DNA of 40,790 nt, taken from Aeromicrobium sp. Its GTDB lineage: Bacteria > Actinomycetota > Actinomycetes > Propionibacteriales > Nocardioidaceae. Of the stretch, positions 13,719 to 23,486 are shown in pieces. The number at the start of each line of letters is the position of its first letter. Within the stretch, counting starts at the first letter, position 1. Location of the stretch: positions 1-40,790 of the forward strand of contig JALRCA010000189.1 of the NCBI GenBank assembly GCA_023257515.1, written 5' to 3'. Made by a program: the position numbers and the translations under genes. The notes under the pieces are model-generated. The model was not told the DNA's origin. It saw nothing but the letters and a program-made list of their open reading frames with translations, and searched no databases.

Positions 13719-14948
13719 TCACCGAGGGCGGGCGACGACGAGCAACCCTCGTCCGAGCCAGTCCTTGGCCAGGTCGAGCCCGACGCGGTCCGCCTCGACC
13801 TCGTCGCCAGCGAGGAGGCCGGACAGCGTCGCGGTGTCGAGGGACGTCGCGTCGAACGTGCCGACACGGGTGTGTAGCCGGTCGTCGCGGACCGAGGCGC
13901 CGACGTGGTCACGCAGGCGGAGGACGTCGGTCGACGTCAGGTTGCGTGCGGCCCGGAGCTGCGCGAGCGGACCCACCGGCGCGGGCCGCGAGGACGCGCG
14001 GTCCTGGGTGGTGAGCGCCGCGACGATCGTGTCGACGGGCACCGACTCCACGGCCCGCAGCAGTGCTGCCCGGACGAGCTCGGCACGCTCGCGCACATCG
14101 TCGGTCCGGGAGAGGTCGACGCCCAGCGGGAGCGACGCGCGCACCTCGGGGTCCTCGACCAGGGCGGCGAGCGCGGCCGAGCCGAGCTCGGTGGCCACGT
14201 GGTGACCGTGCCACGGGTGGACGCCGAACGTCAGGTGCGTGCTCACGTCGCCCAGCGCCGTGGCGGCGTGGAGGGTGCCGCGTGGCAGGTAGAGGCAGTC
14301 GCCGGGCTCGAGCACCTCGTCGATGAGGGGCTCTGTCCGTGCGGCCGCTGCGACCTCGTCGCGGCGGTCGGTCCACGGCTGGTCGCGCAGCGGCGCCTCG
14401 TGGACGGGCGCGTGGATCCGCCAACGCTTGCGACCGGCGACCTGCAGCACGAACACGTCGTGGACGTCGTAGTGGTCGTCGAACCCGCGCGACTGGGGCG
14501 GCGTGACGTAGGCGTTGACCTGCACCGGGTGGCCGAGGTCAGCGGCGAGCTGCTGCGTGAACGTGGTCACCGGCGCGTACGTGCGGTGCAACGCCTGCAG
14601 CACCAGGGTGGACCCTTCGGCGAACAGTGCGGACAGCTTGGAGTCGTCGAGCTGGTCGGCGATGCCGGCGCCCGTACCGCCGCCGGAGGTGAAGGCGCGG
14701 GCCGCGAGCGTCTCGCCGTCGCGAGCCACGCGCAGGAAGGGCGTCCGCAGCCCGCGGCGCGAGACGAGCTCGTCGACCGCCTCCTCGGAGAACAGGTCGT
14801 CGACGTCGCCGGGCAGCTCGTCGGCCCGGTGCAGCGCCGGGTGGCTTCCCCAGGTGCGGGCCGCGAAGTCCTCGACGTCGGCGACGAGCCGCCCGAGGGC
14901 GGGACGGCCGGCCCGCAGGCCGGCCGTCCCGTGATCGATGACGACCAT
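13719..14948 (-). CDS. JmjC/cupin Fe(II)-2-oxoglutarate oxygenase (ribosomal-oxygenase type)
   Basis: A 409-residue protein with the cupin_4/JmjC core of the RoxA/MINA53/NO66 group, which hydroxylate side chains (Arg, His) of proteins. The metal triad is visible: H159 and D161 in DDHYDVHDVFVLQVAGRKRW, and H227 in LEPGDCLYLPRGTLHAA. The N-terminal NAYVTPPQSRGF leads into the barrel, and a helical C-terminal part of about 150 residues matches the dimerisation/winged-helix region of this group. Its start lies 7 bases after the stop of a 53-residue repeat-peptide gene, and the ferredoxin-like gene follows by 31 bases. The target could be a ribosomal protein, as for RoxA, or the neighbouring peptide. 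The family is secure; the substrate is unknown. Confidence 0.88.
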   Translation of the reverse strand: MVVIDHGTAGLRAGRPALGRLVADVEDFAARTWGSHPALHRADELPGDVDDLFSEEAVDELVSRRGLRTPFLRVARDGETLAARAFTSGGGTGAGIADQLDDSKLSALFAEGSTLVLQALHRTYAPVTTFTQQLAADLGHPVQVNAYVTPPQSRGFDDHYDVHDVFVLQVAGRKRWRIHAPVHEAPLRDQPWTDRRDEVAAAARTEPLIDEVLEPGDCLYLPRGTLHAATALGDVSTHLTFGVHPWHGHHVATELGSAALAALVEDPEVRASLPLGVDLSRTDDVRERAELVRAALLRAVESVPVDTIVAALTTQDRASSRPAPVGPLAQLRAARNLTSTDVLRLRDHVGASVRDDRLHTRVGTFDATSLDTATLSGLLAGDEVEADRVGLDLAKDWLGRGLLVVARPR

Positions 14949-14955
14949 CGAGGTG

Positions 14956-15117
14956 TCAGTCCGCGCTTCCGTCGGCGCCGCCGTCGTGCACGCCCGGGGT
15001 GCCCTCGGCTCCGCCGTCGGCGGGACCCTCGGCGCCACCGTCGGCGCCGCCGTCCTGGACGCCTGGGGTGCCCTCGGCTCCGCCGTCGGCGGGACCTTCG
15101 GGGTTGAGCTCGCTCAT
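14956..15117 (-). CDS. Acidic tandem-repeat peptide (53 aa), possible substrate of the JmjC enzyme
   Basis: A 53-codon gene starting at ATG 15117 with a strong GGAGGA site. After MSELNP come two copies of a 23-residue unit (residues 7-29 and 30-52, then a final D). Each unit contains EGPADGGAEGTPGV, then Q or H, then DGGADG; the copies differ only at Q21/H44 and G28/S51. There is no Cys, Lys, Arg or aromatic residue, and the peptide is strongly acidic with repeated DGGA steps. It has no signal peptide. The stop is 7 bases from the start of the JmjC oxygenase gene on the same strand. Repeated short units beside a protein-hydroxylating enzyme recall multi-core precursor peptides; that role is a hypothesis. 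The longer form from TTG at 15189 lacks a ribosome site. Confidence 0.8.
   Translation of the reverse strand: MSELNPEGPADGGAEGTPGVQDGGADGGAEGPADGGAEGTPGVHDGGADGSAD
14962..15099 (-). repeat. 69-bp tandem duplication within the peptide gene
   Basis: Two adjacent 69-base units, 15031-15099 and 14962-15030, encode the two 23-residue repeats. They are nearly identical in DNA as well as protein, so the duplication is either recent or kept uniform. Confidence 0.8.
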
Positions 15118-15210
15118 CGTGTCCTCCTTCGTCGGGTGCACGGCGTGACCGCCGTGGTCCCACCGTGGCACCGTCGGGCGGACACGCAAGTCGGTCCCAT
15201 CCCTCGAGCA

Positions 15211-15245
15211 CGCCGCCCCGGCCGGGTGACCCGGCCGGGGCGGTG
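15211..15245 (-). terminator. Strong hairpin terminator after the bet transport operon
   Basis: A 16-bp stem (one G-T pair) joins 15211-15226 and 15230-15245 around the 3-base loop TGA, starting about 31 bases after the stop of the binding-protein gene. It is the most stable hairpin noticed in the window and probably ends the five-gene bet operon. It is symmetric and could also block read-through in the other direction. Confidence 0.85.
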
Positions 15246-15275
15246 TGCCCGAGGTGGTGCGTCAGCGACGGACGA

Positions 15276-16238
15276 TCAGGGGAGCCAGGCCTTGATCTTG
15301 TCCTGGTTCGCCTTGATCCACTTGTCGGCGGCCTCGTCGGCGCTCATCTTGTCCTCGGCGATGTACTTCGCGACGAGGTTCTGGTCGTCGTTCGTCCAGG
15401 AGAAGTTCTTGACGACCTTGAAGGCGTCGCTGTCGCTGTCGGCGAACTTCTTGGCGACGAACTTCTTGAGCTTCGTCTCCGGGTAGTCGCACGTGATCTT
15501 CTCGGCATCGGCGTCGCAGCCCGGCGTGTACTTCGGCAGGTCGACCTTGACGAGCTCGACCTCGGACAGGAACCACTGCGGCTCGTAGAAGTAGCCCAGG
15601 AGCGGCTTCTTGTTCTTCTCGGCCTGGCGGAACGCCGTGATGAGCGCGGCCTCGCTGCCGGCGTAGACGACCTTGTAGTCCAGCTTGTTGTTCTTGACGA
15701 GCGCCTCGTCGTTCGTCACGAACGACGGGTCGCCGTCGAGCAGCTGGCCCTTGCCGCCGGACTCCGACGTCTTGAACAGGTCGGCGTACTTGTTGAGGTT
15801 CTTCCAGTCGGTGATGTCGGGGTACTTCTTGGCCATCCACGGCGGCACGAACCAGCCGATCTGCCCCACGTTGCCGTTCTCGCCCAGGTCGACCGCGGTC
15901 GGGTTGGCGGACTTCACGTACTTCTTCTCCAGGTCCGGGTGGCCCCAGTCCTCGATGATGACGTCGACGTCCTTGCCGAAGCCCTGCCAGGCGACCTCCT
16001 CCTTGAGGTTCTTGTAGTCGACCTTGCAGCCGAGCTTCTGCTCGATGACGCGACCGACCACGTGGGCGGAGGCCTCGAAGCCCACCCACGGGTTGATCGC
16101 CATGTTCACGGTCTCCTTGCAGTCGCCGCCTGAGCCGGAGGAGGAGTCGATGTCCCCACCCCCGCAGGCGGACAGCACCAGGGCGGCGCTCGCGGTCAGC
16201 GCGGCCAGCAGGCCCACGCGGCGGACGGAACTCTTCAT
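15276..16238 (-). CDS. Glycine betaine/choline ABC transporter, substrate-binding lipoprotein
   Basis: A 320-residue lipoprotein. The N terminus MKSSVRRVGLLAALTASAAL runs into the lipobox LSAC with C25 as the lipidated cysteine. A short Gly/Ser spacer leads to an OpuAC/ProX-type binding domain. Aromatic residues likely to form the cation-pi cage are seen in NPWVGFEAS, EDWGHPD, GWFVPPWMAKKYPD and GYFYEPQWFL. Such proteins deliver glycine betaine, choline or related quaternary amines to the permease. AGGAGA precedes the ATG. It is the last gene of the bet operon, 16 bases after the permease, and is followed by a strong terminator. Confidence 0.94.
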   Translation of the reverse strand: MKSSVRRVGLLAALTASAALVLSACGGGDIDSSSGSGGDCKETVNMAINPWVGFEASAHVVGRVIEQKLGCKVDYKNLKEEVAWQGFGKDVDVIIEDWGHPDLEKKYVKSANPTAVDLGENGNVGQIGWFVPPWMAKKYPDITDWKNLNKYADLFKTSESGGKGQLLDGDPSFVTNDEALVKNNKLDYKVVYAGSEAALITAFRQAEKNKKPLLGYFYEPQWFLSEVELVKVDLPKYTPGCDADAEKITCDYPETKLKKFVAKKFADSDSDAFKVVKNFSWTNDDQNLVAKYIAEDKMSADEAADKWIKANQDKIKAWLP

Positions 16239-16254
16239 GGTTGTCTCCTCTGGG

Positions 16255-18218
16255 TCACCCGACGACCTGGTTCGTCGGGCTGGTCCGCCGGACCCATCCT
16301 TGGGTCATGCGGTCGAACATGATCGCGAGCGCGGTGATCGCGATGCCTGCTGCCAGGCCCTTGCCGAACAGCTCGGTCTGCGAGAACCCGGCCACCACGA
16401 GGTAGCCGAGCCCGACGCCGCCCACGAGCCCACCGATGACGACGACGGAGAACACGTAGAGCAGGCCCTGGTTGGCCGCGAGCGCCACGCTCGAGCGCGC
16501 CATGGGCAGCTGGACCTTCGTGATGAGCTGCCAGCGGCTCGAGCCCGCCGCGGTCGCGGCCTCGACGGTGGTCGGCGCGACCCCGCGCACGCCGTCGCAC
16601 ACGAGCTTGATGGCGACGGGCGCCGCATAGACGACCGCGGCGACGATCGCCGTGAAGCGTGTCGTGCCGAACAGGGCGAGGGCGGGCACGAGGTAGACAA
16701 AGGGCGGGATGGTCTGGGCCGTGTCGAGGACCGGTCGGACCACGAGGTCGACGCGGTGGTTGTTCGCCATCCAGACGCCGACCACGAGCGCCAGCAGGAT
16801 GGTGATGCTGGCGCCGACGAACGCGGAGGCGAGCGTCACCATCGCCTCGTGCCAGATGCCGACGGCGAGGATGATCGCGACACACGCGACGGACGTGACC
16901 CCCGAGCGCCAGCCGCCCACGAGGGCGCCGATCGCGACGAGCGCACCGGCCGTGAGCCACCACGGCGAGTCGGCGAGGAGCGCCTGGAACGGGTTCAGCA
17001 GGCCGTAGGTGAAGGCCTCGGTGACGGGTCGGGTGACGACCGAGCCGTGGTCGGAGACCCAGTCGGCGACGGCCTGGGCACCGTCGCGCACCGGCGAGCC
17101 GAGGTCGGGGCGCTCGGGGAACGCGGCCAGGTCCAGGTACAGGCGCGAGTAGTACACGGCGACACCAGCGGCGACGGCACCGCCGACCAGGCCGGCACGG
17201 CGTCGTCTCGTCCGGCTCGGGCTCCGCACGAGGCCCGTCCGCTCGCCCGCCTGCGTGGTGACGCGATCGAGCCAGATGGCCATGATCGCGATGAGGACGC
17301 CGGCGGTGAACGCCGTGCCGACGTCGAGCGACTGGAGGGCGGTGATGACCGGGACGCCGAGTCCAGGGGAGTTGATGAACGCCGCGATCGTGACCATCGA
17401 CAGCGCCGCCATGATCGTCTGGTTGACGCCGACCAGGATCGTGCGCCTGGCCATCGGCAGCTGCACGCCGAGCAGTCGCTGACGCGTCGTCGTGCCGACG
17501 GACTCGGATGCCTCGAGCACGCCGGGGTCGACCGAGCGGATGCCCTCGGCCGTGACGCGCACGACCGGCGCGAAGGCGTAGATCGCGGTCACGATGACGG
17601 CGGGTGCCGCCCCGATGCCGAAGGCGAGGGTGATCGGCAGCAGGTAGACGAACGACGGCATGGTCTGGAGCACGTCGAGCACGGGGGTCACGACGGTCGT
17701 GACGCGTGGGCTGATCCCCATCCAGAGGCCGAGCGGGATCCCGAGCACGAGCGTGATGAGCACCGCGAGGAACGTGACCAGCAGCGTGTCGATGCTCTCC
17801 TCCCAGTAGCCGAACGTGCCGAAGGCCCCGAAGACGAGGACGGTCAGCACGCCCCAGCGCCATCCGGCGACGGCCCACACCACGAGCACCGCGATCGCGA
17901 CGACACCGAGCCACCCGACCTCGGGGACGGGTCGGCCCGCCGGCGCGTCGCTGAACCAGCCCTGCAGCGTGCTGACGACCGACCCCAGTGCCGACGAGAG
18001 CCCGTCGAGCACGCGCAGGACCGCGTTGCCACCACGATCGGTGCCCAGGTCCTCGTTGACACCGTTGACCCAGCGCTGGAAGTCCGACAGGTCCGAGCGG
18101 GCGACGGCGAGGGTCTGGCGTCCGTTGAGGACGAACGCGAGGACGATCCAGACGATCGCGACGCCGCCGAGGGCGAGGCCACGCCGGGAGCCGGCCCGGC
18201 CGGCGGCATCGGCGACCG

Positions 18219-18222
<4 letters not shown>
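16255..18222 (-). CDS. Glycine betaine/choline ABC permease, fused double ProW-type domain
   Basis: A 655-residue permease made of two ProW/OpuAB-like membrane domains in one chain (about 110-330 and 430-640). Each carries its own ATPase-coupling EAA loop: [23 protein letters not shown] in the first and [23 protein letters not shown] in the second. Most relatives use two copies of a 280-350 residue subunit, so the fusion replaces a homodimer. The GTG at 18222 overlaps the ATPase stop (GTGA) and has GAGGAGG upstream. An ATG further upstream lies inside the ATPase gene and is rejected. It works with the flanking ATPase and binding protein. Confidence 0.93.
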
Positions 18223-19273
<1,051 letters not shown>

Positions 19274-19277
<4 letters not shown>

Positions 19278-20974
19278 CGTGCCTCCTGGTTCCGGGGGTC
19301 CCCCGGAGGATAGAGCGGATCACCGGCACGGTGTCGGTAGAACGGCACATCTGCCGGGGCGAGGGGGGTCTGTCCCGCGATGAGGTCGGCGGCCTTCTCG
19401 GCCAGCATCATGACGGGCGCGTAGATGTTGCCGTTCGTGATGTACGGCATGGACGACGCGTCGACGACCCGCAGGCCCTCGACGCCGTGCACGCGCATCG
19501 ACGCCGGGTCGAGCACGCTCTCGGCGTCGGTGCCCAGGCGGGCGGTGCACGACGGGTGCAGCGCCGTCTCGGCGTCCTCGGCGACCCAGTCGAGGATCTC
19601 CTGGTCGGTCTCCACCGACGGTCCGGGCGAGAGCTCGCCGGCGTTGAACGGGGCGAACGCGGGCTGGTTCATGATGCGGCGCGCCTCGCGGATCATCTCG
19701 ATCCACTCGCGGCGGTCGTTCTCGGTCGAGAGGTAGTTGAACCGCAGGGCGGGGTGCTCGAACGGGTCGCGTGACTTCAGCGTCACGCTGCCGCGGCAGT
19801 CGGAGTACATCGGGCCGATGTGCACCTGGTAGCCGTGCTCGGCAGCCGGCTGCGAACCGTCGTAGCGGATCGCGATCGGGAGGAAGTGGAACATCAGGTT
19901 GGGGTAGTCGACCTGGTCGTTGCTGCGGATGAACCCGCCGCCCTCGAAGTGGTTCGTGGCGCCGACTCCGCGCCGCAGGAAGAGCCACTCGGCGCCGATC
20001 CGCGGCTTGTGGCGGTGCTTGAGCCAGGGTCCGATCGAGACGGGCTGCTTGCTCGCGTACTGCACGTAGACCTCGAGGTGGTCCTGCAGGTTGCGACCCA
20101 CGCCGGGCAGGTCCGCCACGACGTCGATGCCGAGCTCGCGCAGCTCGTCGGCCGGGCCGATGCCGGCGAGCAGCAGGAGCTGCGGGGTGTTGATCGCGCC
20201 GCCGCACAGGATGACCTCGCCCGCGGTGACCCGGTGATCGCCACGTCCTGCGCGGCGGTAGTCGACGCCCGTGACCCGAGTGCCCTCGGTCACGAGTCCG
20301 GTGACCTGGGCCAAGGTCTCGATCGTCAGGTTCGGTCGCTTCTTGACGGGGTGCAGGTAGGCGCGGGCTGCGCTCAGGCGTCGGCCGCGGTGCACGTTGC
20401 GGTCGAAGGGGGCGAAGCCCTCCTGCCGGTAGCCGTTGACGTCGTCGGTCAGCGGGTGGCCCGCCTCCTGGACGGCCTCGAAGAACGCGCCGAACAGCGG
20501 GCTGGTCGCCGGTCCGCGCTCCATCACGAGCGGGCCGCTGCCGCCGCGCCAGGCGTCGGCGCCCGCGAGGCACGTCTCCATGCGCTTGAAGTACGGCAGG
20601 CAGTGCGCGTAGTCCCAGGACTCCATGCCGGGGTCGGCGCCCCATCGCTCGTAGTCGAGCGGGTTGCCGCGCTGGAAGATCATGCCGTTGATGCTCGACG
20701 ACCCGCCGAGCACCTTGCCGCGCGCGTGGTAGACCCGACGGCCGCCCATGAACGGCTCCGGCTCGGACTCGTACTTCCAGTCGTAGAGCTTGTTGCCGAT
20801 CGGGTACGGCAGTGCGGCCGGCATGTGGATGAACGGGTCGAGCTTGACGTCCGAGCGGCCCGCCTCGAGCACGAGGACGCTCGTCGAGAGGTCGGCGCTG
20901 AGGCGGTTCGCCAGCACGCTGCCGGCGGACCCGCCGCCGACGATGACGTAGTCGTAGGTGTCGCGGCGGGTCAT
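19274..20974 (-). CDS. betA: Choline dehydrogenase (GMC oxidoreductase)
   Basis: A 566-residue flavoenzyme that oxidises choline to betaine aldehyde, and often on to betaine. The FAD dinucleotide motif is [19 protein letters not shown] (7-25). The GMC signatures are [19 protein letters not shown] (about 85-103) and [16 protein letters not shown] (about 250-265). Catalytic residues lie in [10 protein letters not shown] and [16 protein letters not shown] near the C terminus. Length and the C-terminal pattern agree with bacterial BetA rather than with alcohol oxidases. It overlaps betB upstream and the transporter ATPase downstream by 4 bases each, so oxidation and uptake are made from one mRNA. 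Confidence 0.95.
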
Positions 20975-22485
20975 GCGGGGGTGTCCTCGGTCTCGGTGCT
21001 GCTGGCGAACCACGCGGCGGGGGCCGGCGCGATGTTGTGCCACACGTGCTTGGTCTCGCGGTACTCGTCGAGCCCGGCCAGGCCGAGCTCGCGGCCCGTG
21101 CCGGACTGCTTGTAGCCGCCCCACTCGGCCTGCGGGACGTAGGGGTGGAAGTCGTTGATCCACACCGTGCCCATCCGCAGGCGATTCGCGACGCGCTCGG
21201 CTCGCCCACCGTCGCGGGTCCACACGGCGCCGGCCAGGCCGTAGATGGAGTCGTTCGCGATCTCGACGGCCGCGGTCTCGAGCTCGGTGTCGTCGGCTCC
21301 CTCGAACGTCTCGACCGTGAGGACCGGTCCGAAGGACTCGTCGTGCACGACCGACATGCCGCGGCGACAGCCGCCCAGCACGGTCGGCAGGTAGTAGAAG
21401 CCGTTCGCCAGCGCGGGGTCGTCGGGACGGGCGCCGCCGCACAGCAGCTCCGCGCCCTCGGCGAGTCCGGCAGCGACGTAGGCCTCGACCTTGTCGCGGT
21501 GCGCCGCCGAGATGAGCGGGCCCGTCTCGGCGTGCTCGTCGAAGGGTCCGCCGAGGCGGATCAGGCGCGCCCGACGCACGAGCTCGGCCACGAAGTCCTC
21601 GGCGATCGACGCCTCGACGACGAGGCGGGCGCCGGCGGAGCACACCTGCCCCGAGTGCAGGAACACCGCGGTCAGGGCGTTGTCGAGCGCGGCCTCTCGG
21701 TCGGCGTCGGCGAAGACGATGTTGGGGTTCTTGCCGCCGAGCTCGAGCGCGACCTTCTTGACGGTCGCAGCCGCGGCGGCCATGATCCTGCGACCGGTCG
21801 CGAGACCGCCCGTGAACGAGACGAGGTCGACGTCCGGGTGCTCGACGAGGGCGGCCCCGACACCCGCGCCGGCGCCCAGCAGCAGGTTCGCGACGCCGTC
21901 CGGCAGTCCGGCCTCGGCCAGGGTCCGCACGAGCAGCACGGACGTCGAGGGGGACAGCTCGCTCGGCTTGAGCACGAACGTGTTGCCCGCCGCCAGGGCG
22001 GGGGCCACCTTCCACGACGTCTGCAGCAGCGGGTAGTTCCAGGGCGAGATGAGCACGCACACGCCGACGGGCTCGTGGACCACCCGGCTGACCACGTCGG
22101 GCCGACCGGTGTCGACGATGCGGCCGGCCTCGGCCCCGGCGAGCGTCGCGTAGTGACGGAAGACCCCGATGACGTCGTCCATGTCGTACTCGCTCTCGAC
22201 GAGACGCTTGCCCGTGTCCAGGCTCTCGGCCCGCGCGTAGGCCGCCTTGTCCCGCTCGAGCAGGTCGGCGACCCGCAGCAGCAGGGCCGCGCGCTCCTGA
22301 GCGGGCACGGCGCTCCAGCGGCCGTCGTCGAAGGCTCGTCGTGCTGCCTCGACGGCGGGCGCGGCGTCGGCGGGTCCCGCCTCGGACACCGTCGCGACGT
22401 GGCTGCCGTCGGCGGGGCAACGGATCTCGCGGGTGGCGCCGTCCTGGGCGTCACGCCAGCGACCGTCGATGAAGAGCTCCGGCAC
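20971..22485 (-). CDS. betB: Betaine-aldehyde dehydrogenase
   Basis: A 504-residue NAD(P)-dependent aldehyde dehydrogenase producing glycine betaine from betaine aldehyde. Active-site residues are N150 (SPWNYPLLQ), K173 (LKPSE), E248 (LELGGKNPN) and the nucleophile C282 ([12 protein letters not shown]). The C-terminal [18 protein letters not shown] matches the BADH branch. The GTG at 22485 is chosen because AAGGAGGAAC lies directly upstream; the upstream in-frame start at 22536 would include the operator region. First gene of betB-betA-transporter, with its own promoter and the TGTTGC-N27-GCAACA element in the leader. Confidence 0.94.
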   Translation of the reverse strand: MPELFIDGRWRDAQDGATREIRCPADGSHVATVSEAGPADAAPAVEAARRAFDDGRWSAVPAQERAALLLRVADLLERDKAAYARAESLDTGKRLVESEYDMDDVIGVFRHYATLAGAEAGRIVDTGRPDVVSRVVHEPVGVCVLISPWNYPLLQTSWKVAPALAAGNTFVLKPSELSPSTSVLLVRTLAEAGLPDGVANLLLGAGAGVGAALVEHPDVDLVSFTGGLATGRRIMAAAAATVKKVALELGGKNPNIVFADADREAALDNALTAVFLHSGQVCSAGARLVVEASIAEDFVAELVRRARLIRLGGPFDEHAETGPLISAAHRDKVEAYVAAGLAEGAELLCGGARPDDPALANGFYYLPTVLGGCRRGMSVVHDESFGPVLTVETFEGADDTELETAAVEIANDSIYGLAGAVWTRDGGRAERVANRLRMGTVWINDFHPYVPQAEWGGYKQSGTGRELGLAGLDEYRETKHVWHNIAPAPAAWFASSTETEDTPA

Positions 22486-22494
22486 GTTCCTCCT

Positions 22495-22533
22495 TGTTGC
22501 AGATGGCGAGGCTTCGTGCTGCCTTCCGCAACA
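22495..22533. promoter_or_regulatory. 39-bp inverted repeat operator of the bet operon (TGTTGC-N27-GCAACA)
   Basis: TGTTGC at 22495-22500 and GCAACA at 22528-22533 are exact inverse copies separated by 27 bases. The element fills the betB leader, beginning 2 bases after the -10 box, where a bound protein would block transcription. An element with the same arms and the same 27-base spacer lies in the dimethylglycine oxidase promoter (34342-34380). The IclR regulator encoded just upstream is the obvious candidate to bind it. Confidence 0.6.
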
Positions 22534-22535
22534 CA

Positions 22536-22564
22536 ACGCTCGGCCTGGTGAGCTCGGGCGTCAA
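22536..22564 (-). promoter_or_regulatory. Probable betB promoter
   Basis: On the minus strand, TTGACG (22564-22559) and GAGCGT (22541-22536) are 17 bases apart. The -35 is near perfect and the -10 is weak, as expected for a promoter needing or escaping a regulator. It lies in the 134-base region between the IclR gene and betB. Confidence 0.45.
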
Positions 22565-22619
22565 GCGGCACGCCCGAGGGTTCTCACAGACTTAACACGT
22601 CATCCTGCCCGAGACGGCC

Positions 22620-23402
22620 TCAGCGATGGCCGAGTCGGCGTGATGCCTGCTCCGCGGCGTCCGTCAGTCGCTCGACGGCCGAGGTCACCTTGGCGGCATC
22701 GAAGCGGAAGGTCGGGCCCGAGACCGAGAGCGAGGCCACCACGTCACCGTGCGCGTCGCGCACCGGTGCGGCGACCGCGGTCAGGCCCACCTCCAGCTCG
22801 TCGGCCACCACGGCGTGGCCGACCTCGCGCACGGTCGCCACCTGCTCCAGGAGGACGTCGACGTCGGTGACCGTGGCGGGCGTGTACGCCCTCAGGGGCT
22901 CCCCGACCTCGGCCCGGGCCTGCTCTGGCGTCAGGCCCGACAGCAGGACCTTGCCGTTGGAGGTGGCGTGCAGGGGGAACCACTGCCCGGCGAAGTTGTG
23001 CGCGACCAGCGTGCCCGGTGCCACGAGCTGGTCCAGGTAGAGCGCGCCCGCGTCGTTGAGCACCGAGATGTTGACGGTCTCGCCCGTGTCGGCGGCCAGC
23101 ACGCGCGCGAAGGGCCGGACCTCCTGCACGAGGTCGAGACGGGCCGTGGTCGCCGACGCGAGCCGCAGCAGGCCGAGGCCGAGGCGGTACTTGCCACGGT
23201 CCGCCGCCTGCTCCACCAGTCCGCGTGCCTCCAGCGACGCGACGAGGCGGAAGGCCGTCGACTTGTGCACGCCCAGCGCGGCACCGATCTCGGTGACGCC
23301 GGACTCCCCGCGATCGGCGATCAGCTCCAGGATCTGCAACGCACGGTCCACCGACTGGACAGTGGGCGCGCCGGGCGGGCCGGCGTCCGAGCCGTTGCTC
23401 AT
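22620..23402 (-). CDS. IclR-family transcriptional regulator of the bet operon (first of two)
   Basis: A 260-residue IclR-type regulator. The N-terminal winged helix (about 14-76) has VQSVDRALQILELIADRGES and the recognition helix HKSTAFRLVASLEARGLVE. The C-terminal ligand domain (about 85-255) contains the family motif RAYTPATVTDVD, then VADELEVGLTAVAAPVRDAHG and SLSVSGPTFRF. It lies between betB and the Rieske operon on the same strand. Choline operons are usually run by TetR-type BetI, which is absent here, so this protein probably takes that role. It appears leaderless (TAGCGT 6 bases before ATG), and an inverted repeat with GTTGC/GCAAC arms covers its start, consistent with autoregulation. 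Confidence 0.93.
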   Translation of the reverse strand: MSNGSDAGPPGAPTVQSVDRALQILELIADRGESGVTEIGAALGVHKSTAFRLVASLEARGLVEQAADRGKYRLGLGLLRLASATTARLDLVQEVRPFARVLAADTGETVNISVLNDAGALYLDQLVAPGTLVAHNFAGQWFPLHATSNGKVLLSGLTPEQARAEVGEPLRAYTPATVTDVDVLLEQVATVREVGHAVVADELEVGLTAVAAPVRDAHGDVVASLSVSGPTFRFDAAKVTSAVERLTDAAEQASRRLGHR

Positions 23403-23414
23403 GGCGCAACGCTA
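23393..23414 (-). promoter_or_regulatory. Leaderless -10 box and inverted repeat at the IclR start
   Basis: TAGCGT (23414-23409, minus strand) ends 6 bases before the ATG at 23402. CGTTGC (23393-23398) and GCAACG (23406-23411) form a perfect inverted repeat with a 7-base spacer across the start codon. The arms resemble those of the operators at 22495 and 34342, though with a much shorter spacer. Confidence 0.45.
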
Positions 23415-23486
23415 CGTCACCATGAACAACGTGTCATCCGAGTCCGGAACCTCGCGGGGTCGTCGTCGCGTCGTCGCCGGCCGGGC

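Noticed and set aside
14962-15099. A CRISPR-like or satellite array
   Set aside because: There are only two direct units without spacers, in frame inside a small gene.
15118-15189. N-terminal extension of the repeat peptide from a TTG at 15189
   Set aside because: There is no ribosome site there, whereas GGAGGA precedes the ATG at 15117; the extension looks like leader sequence.
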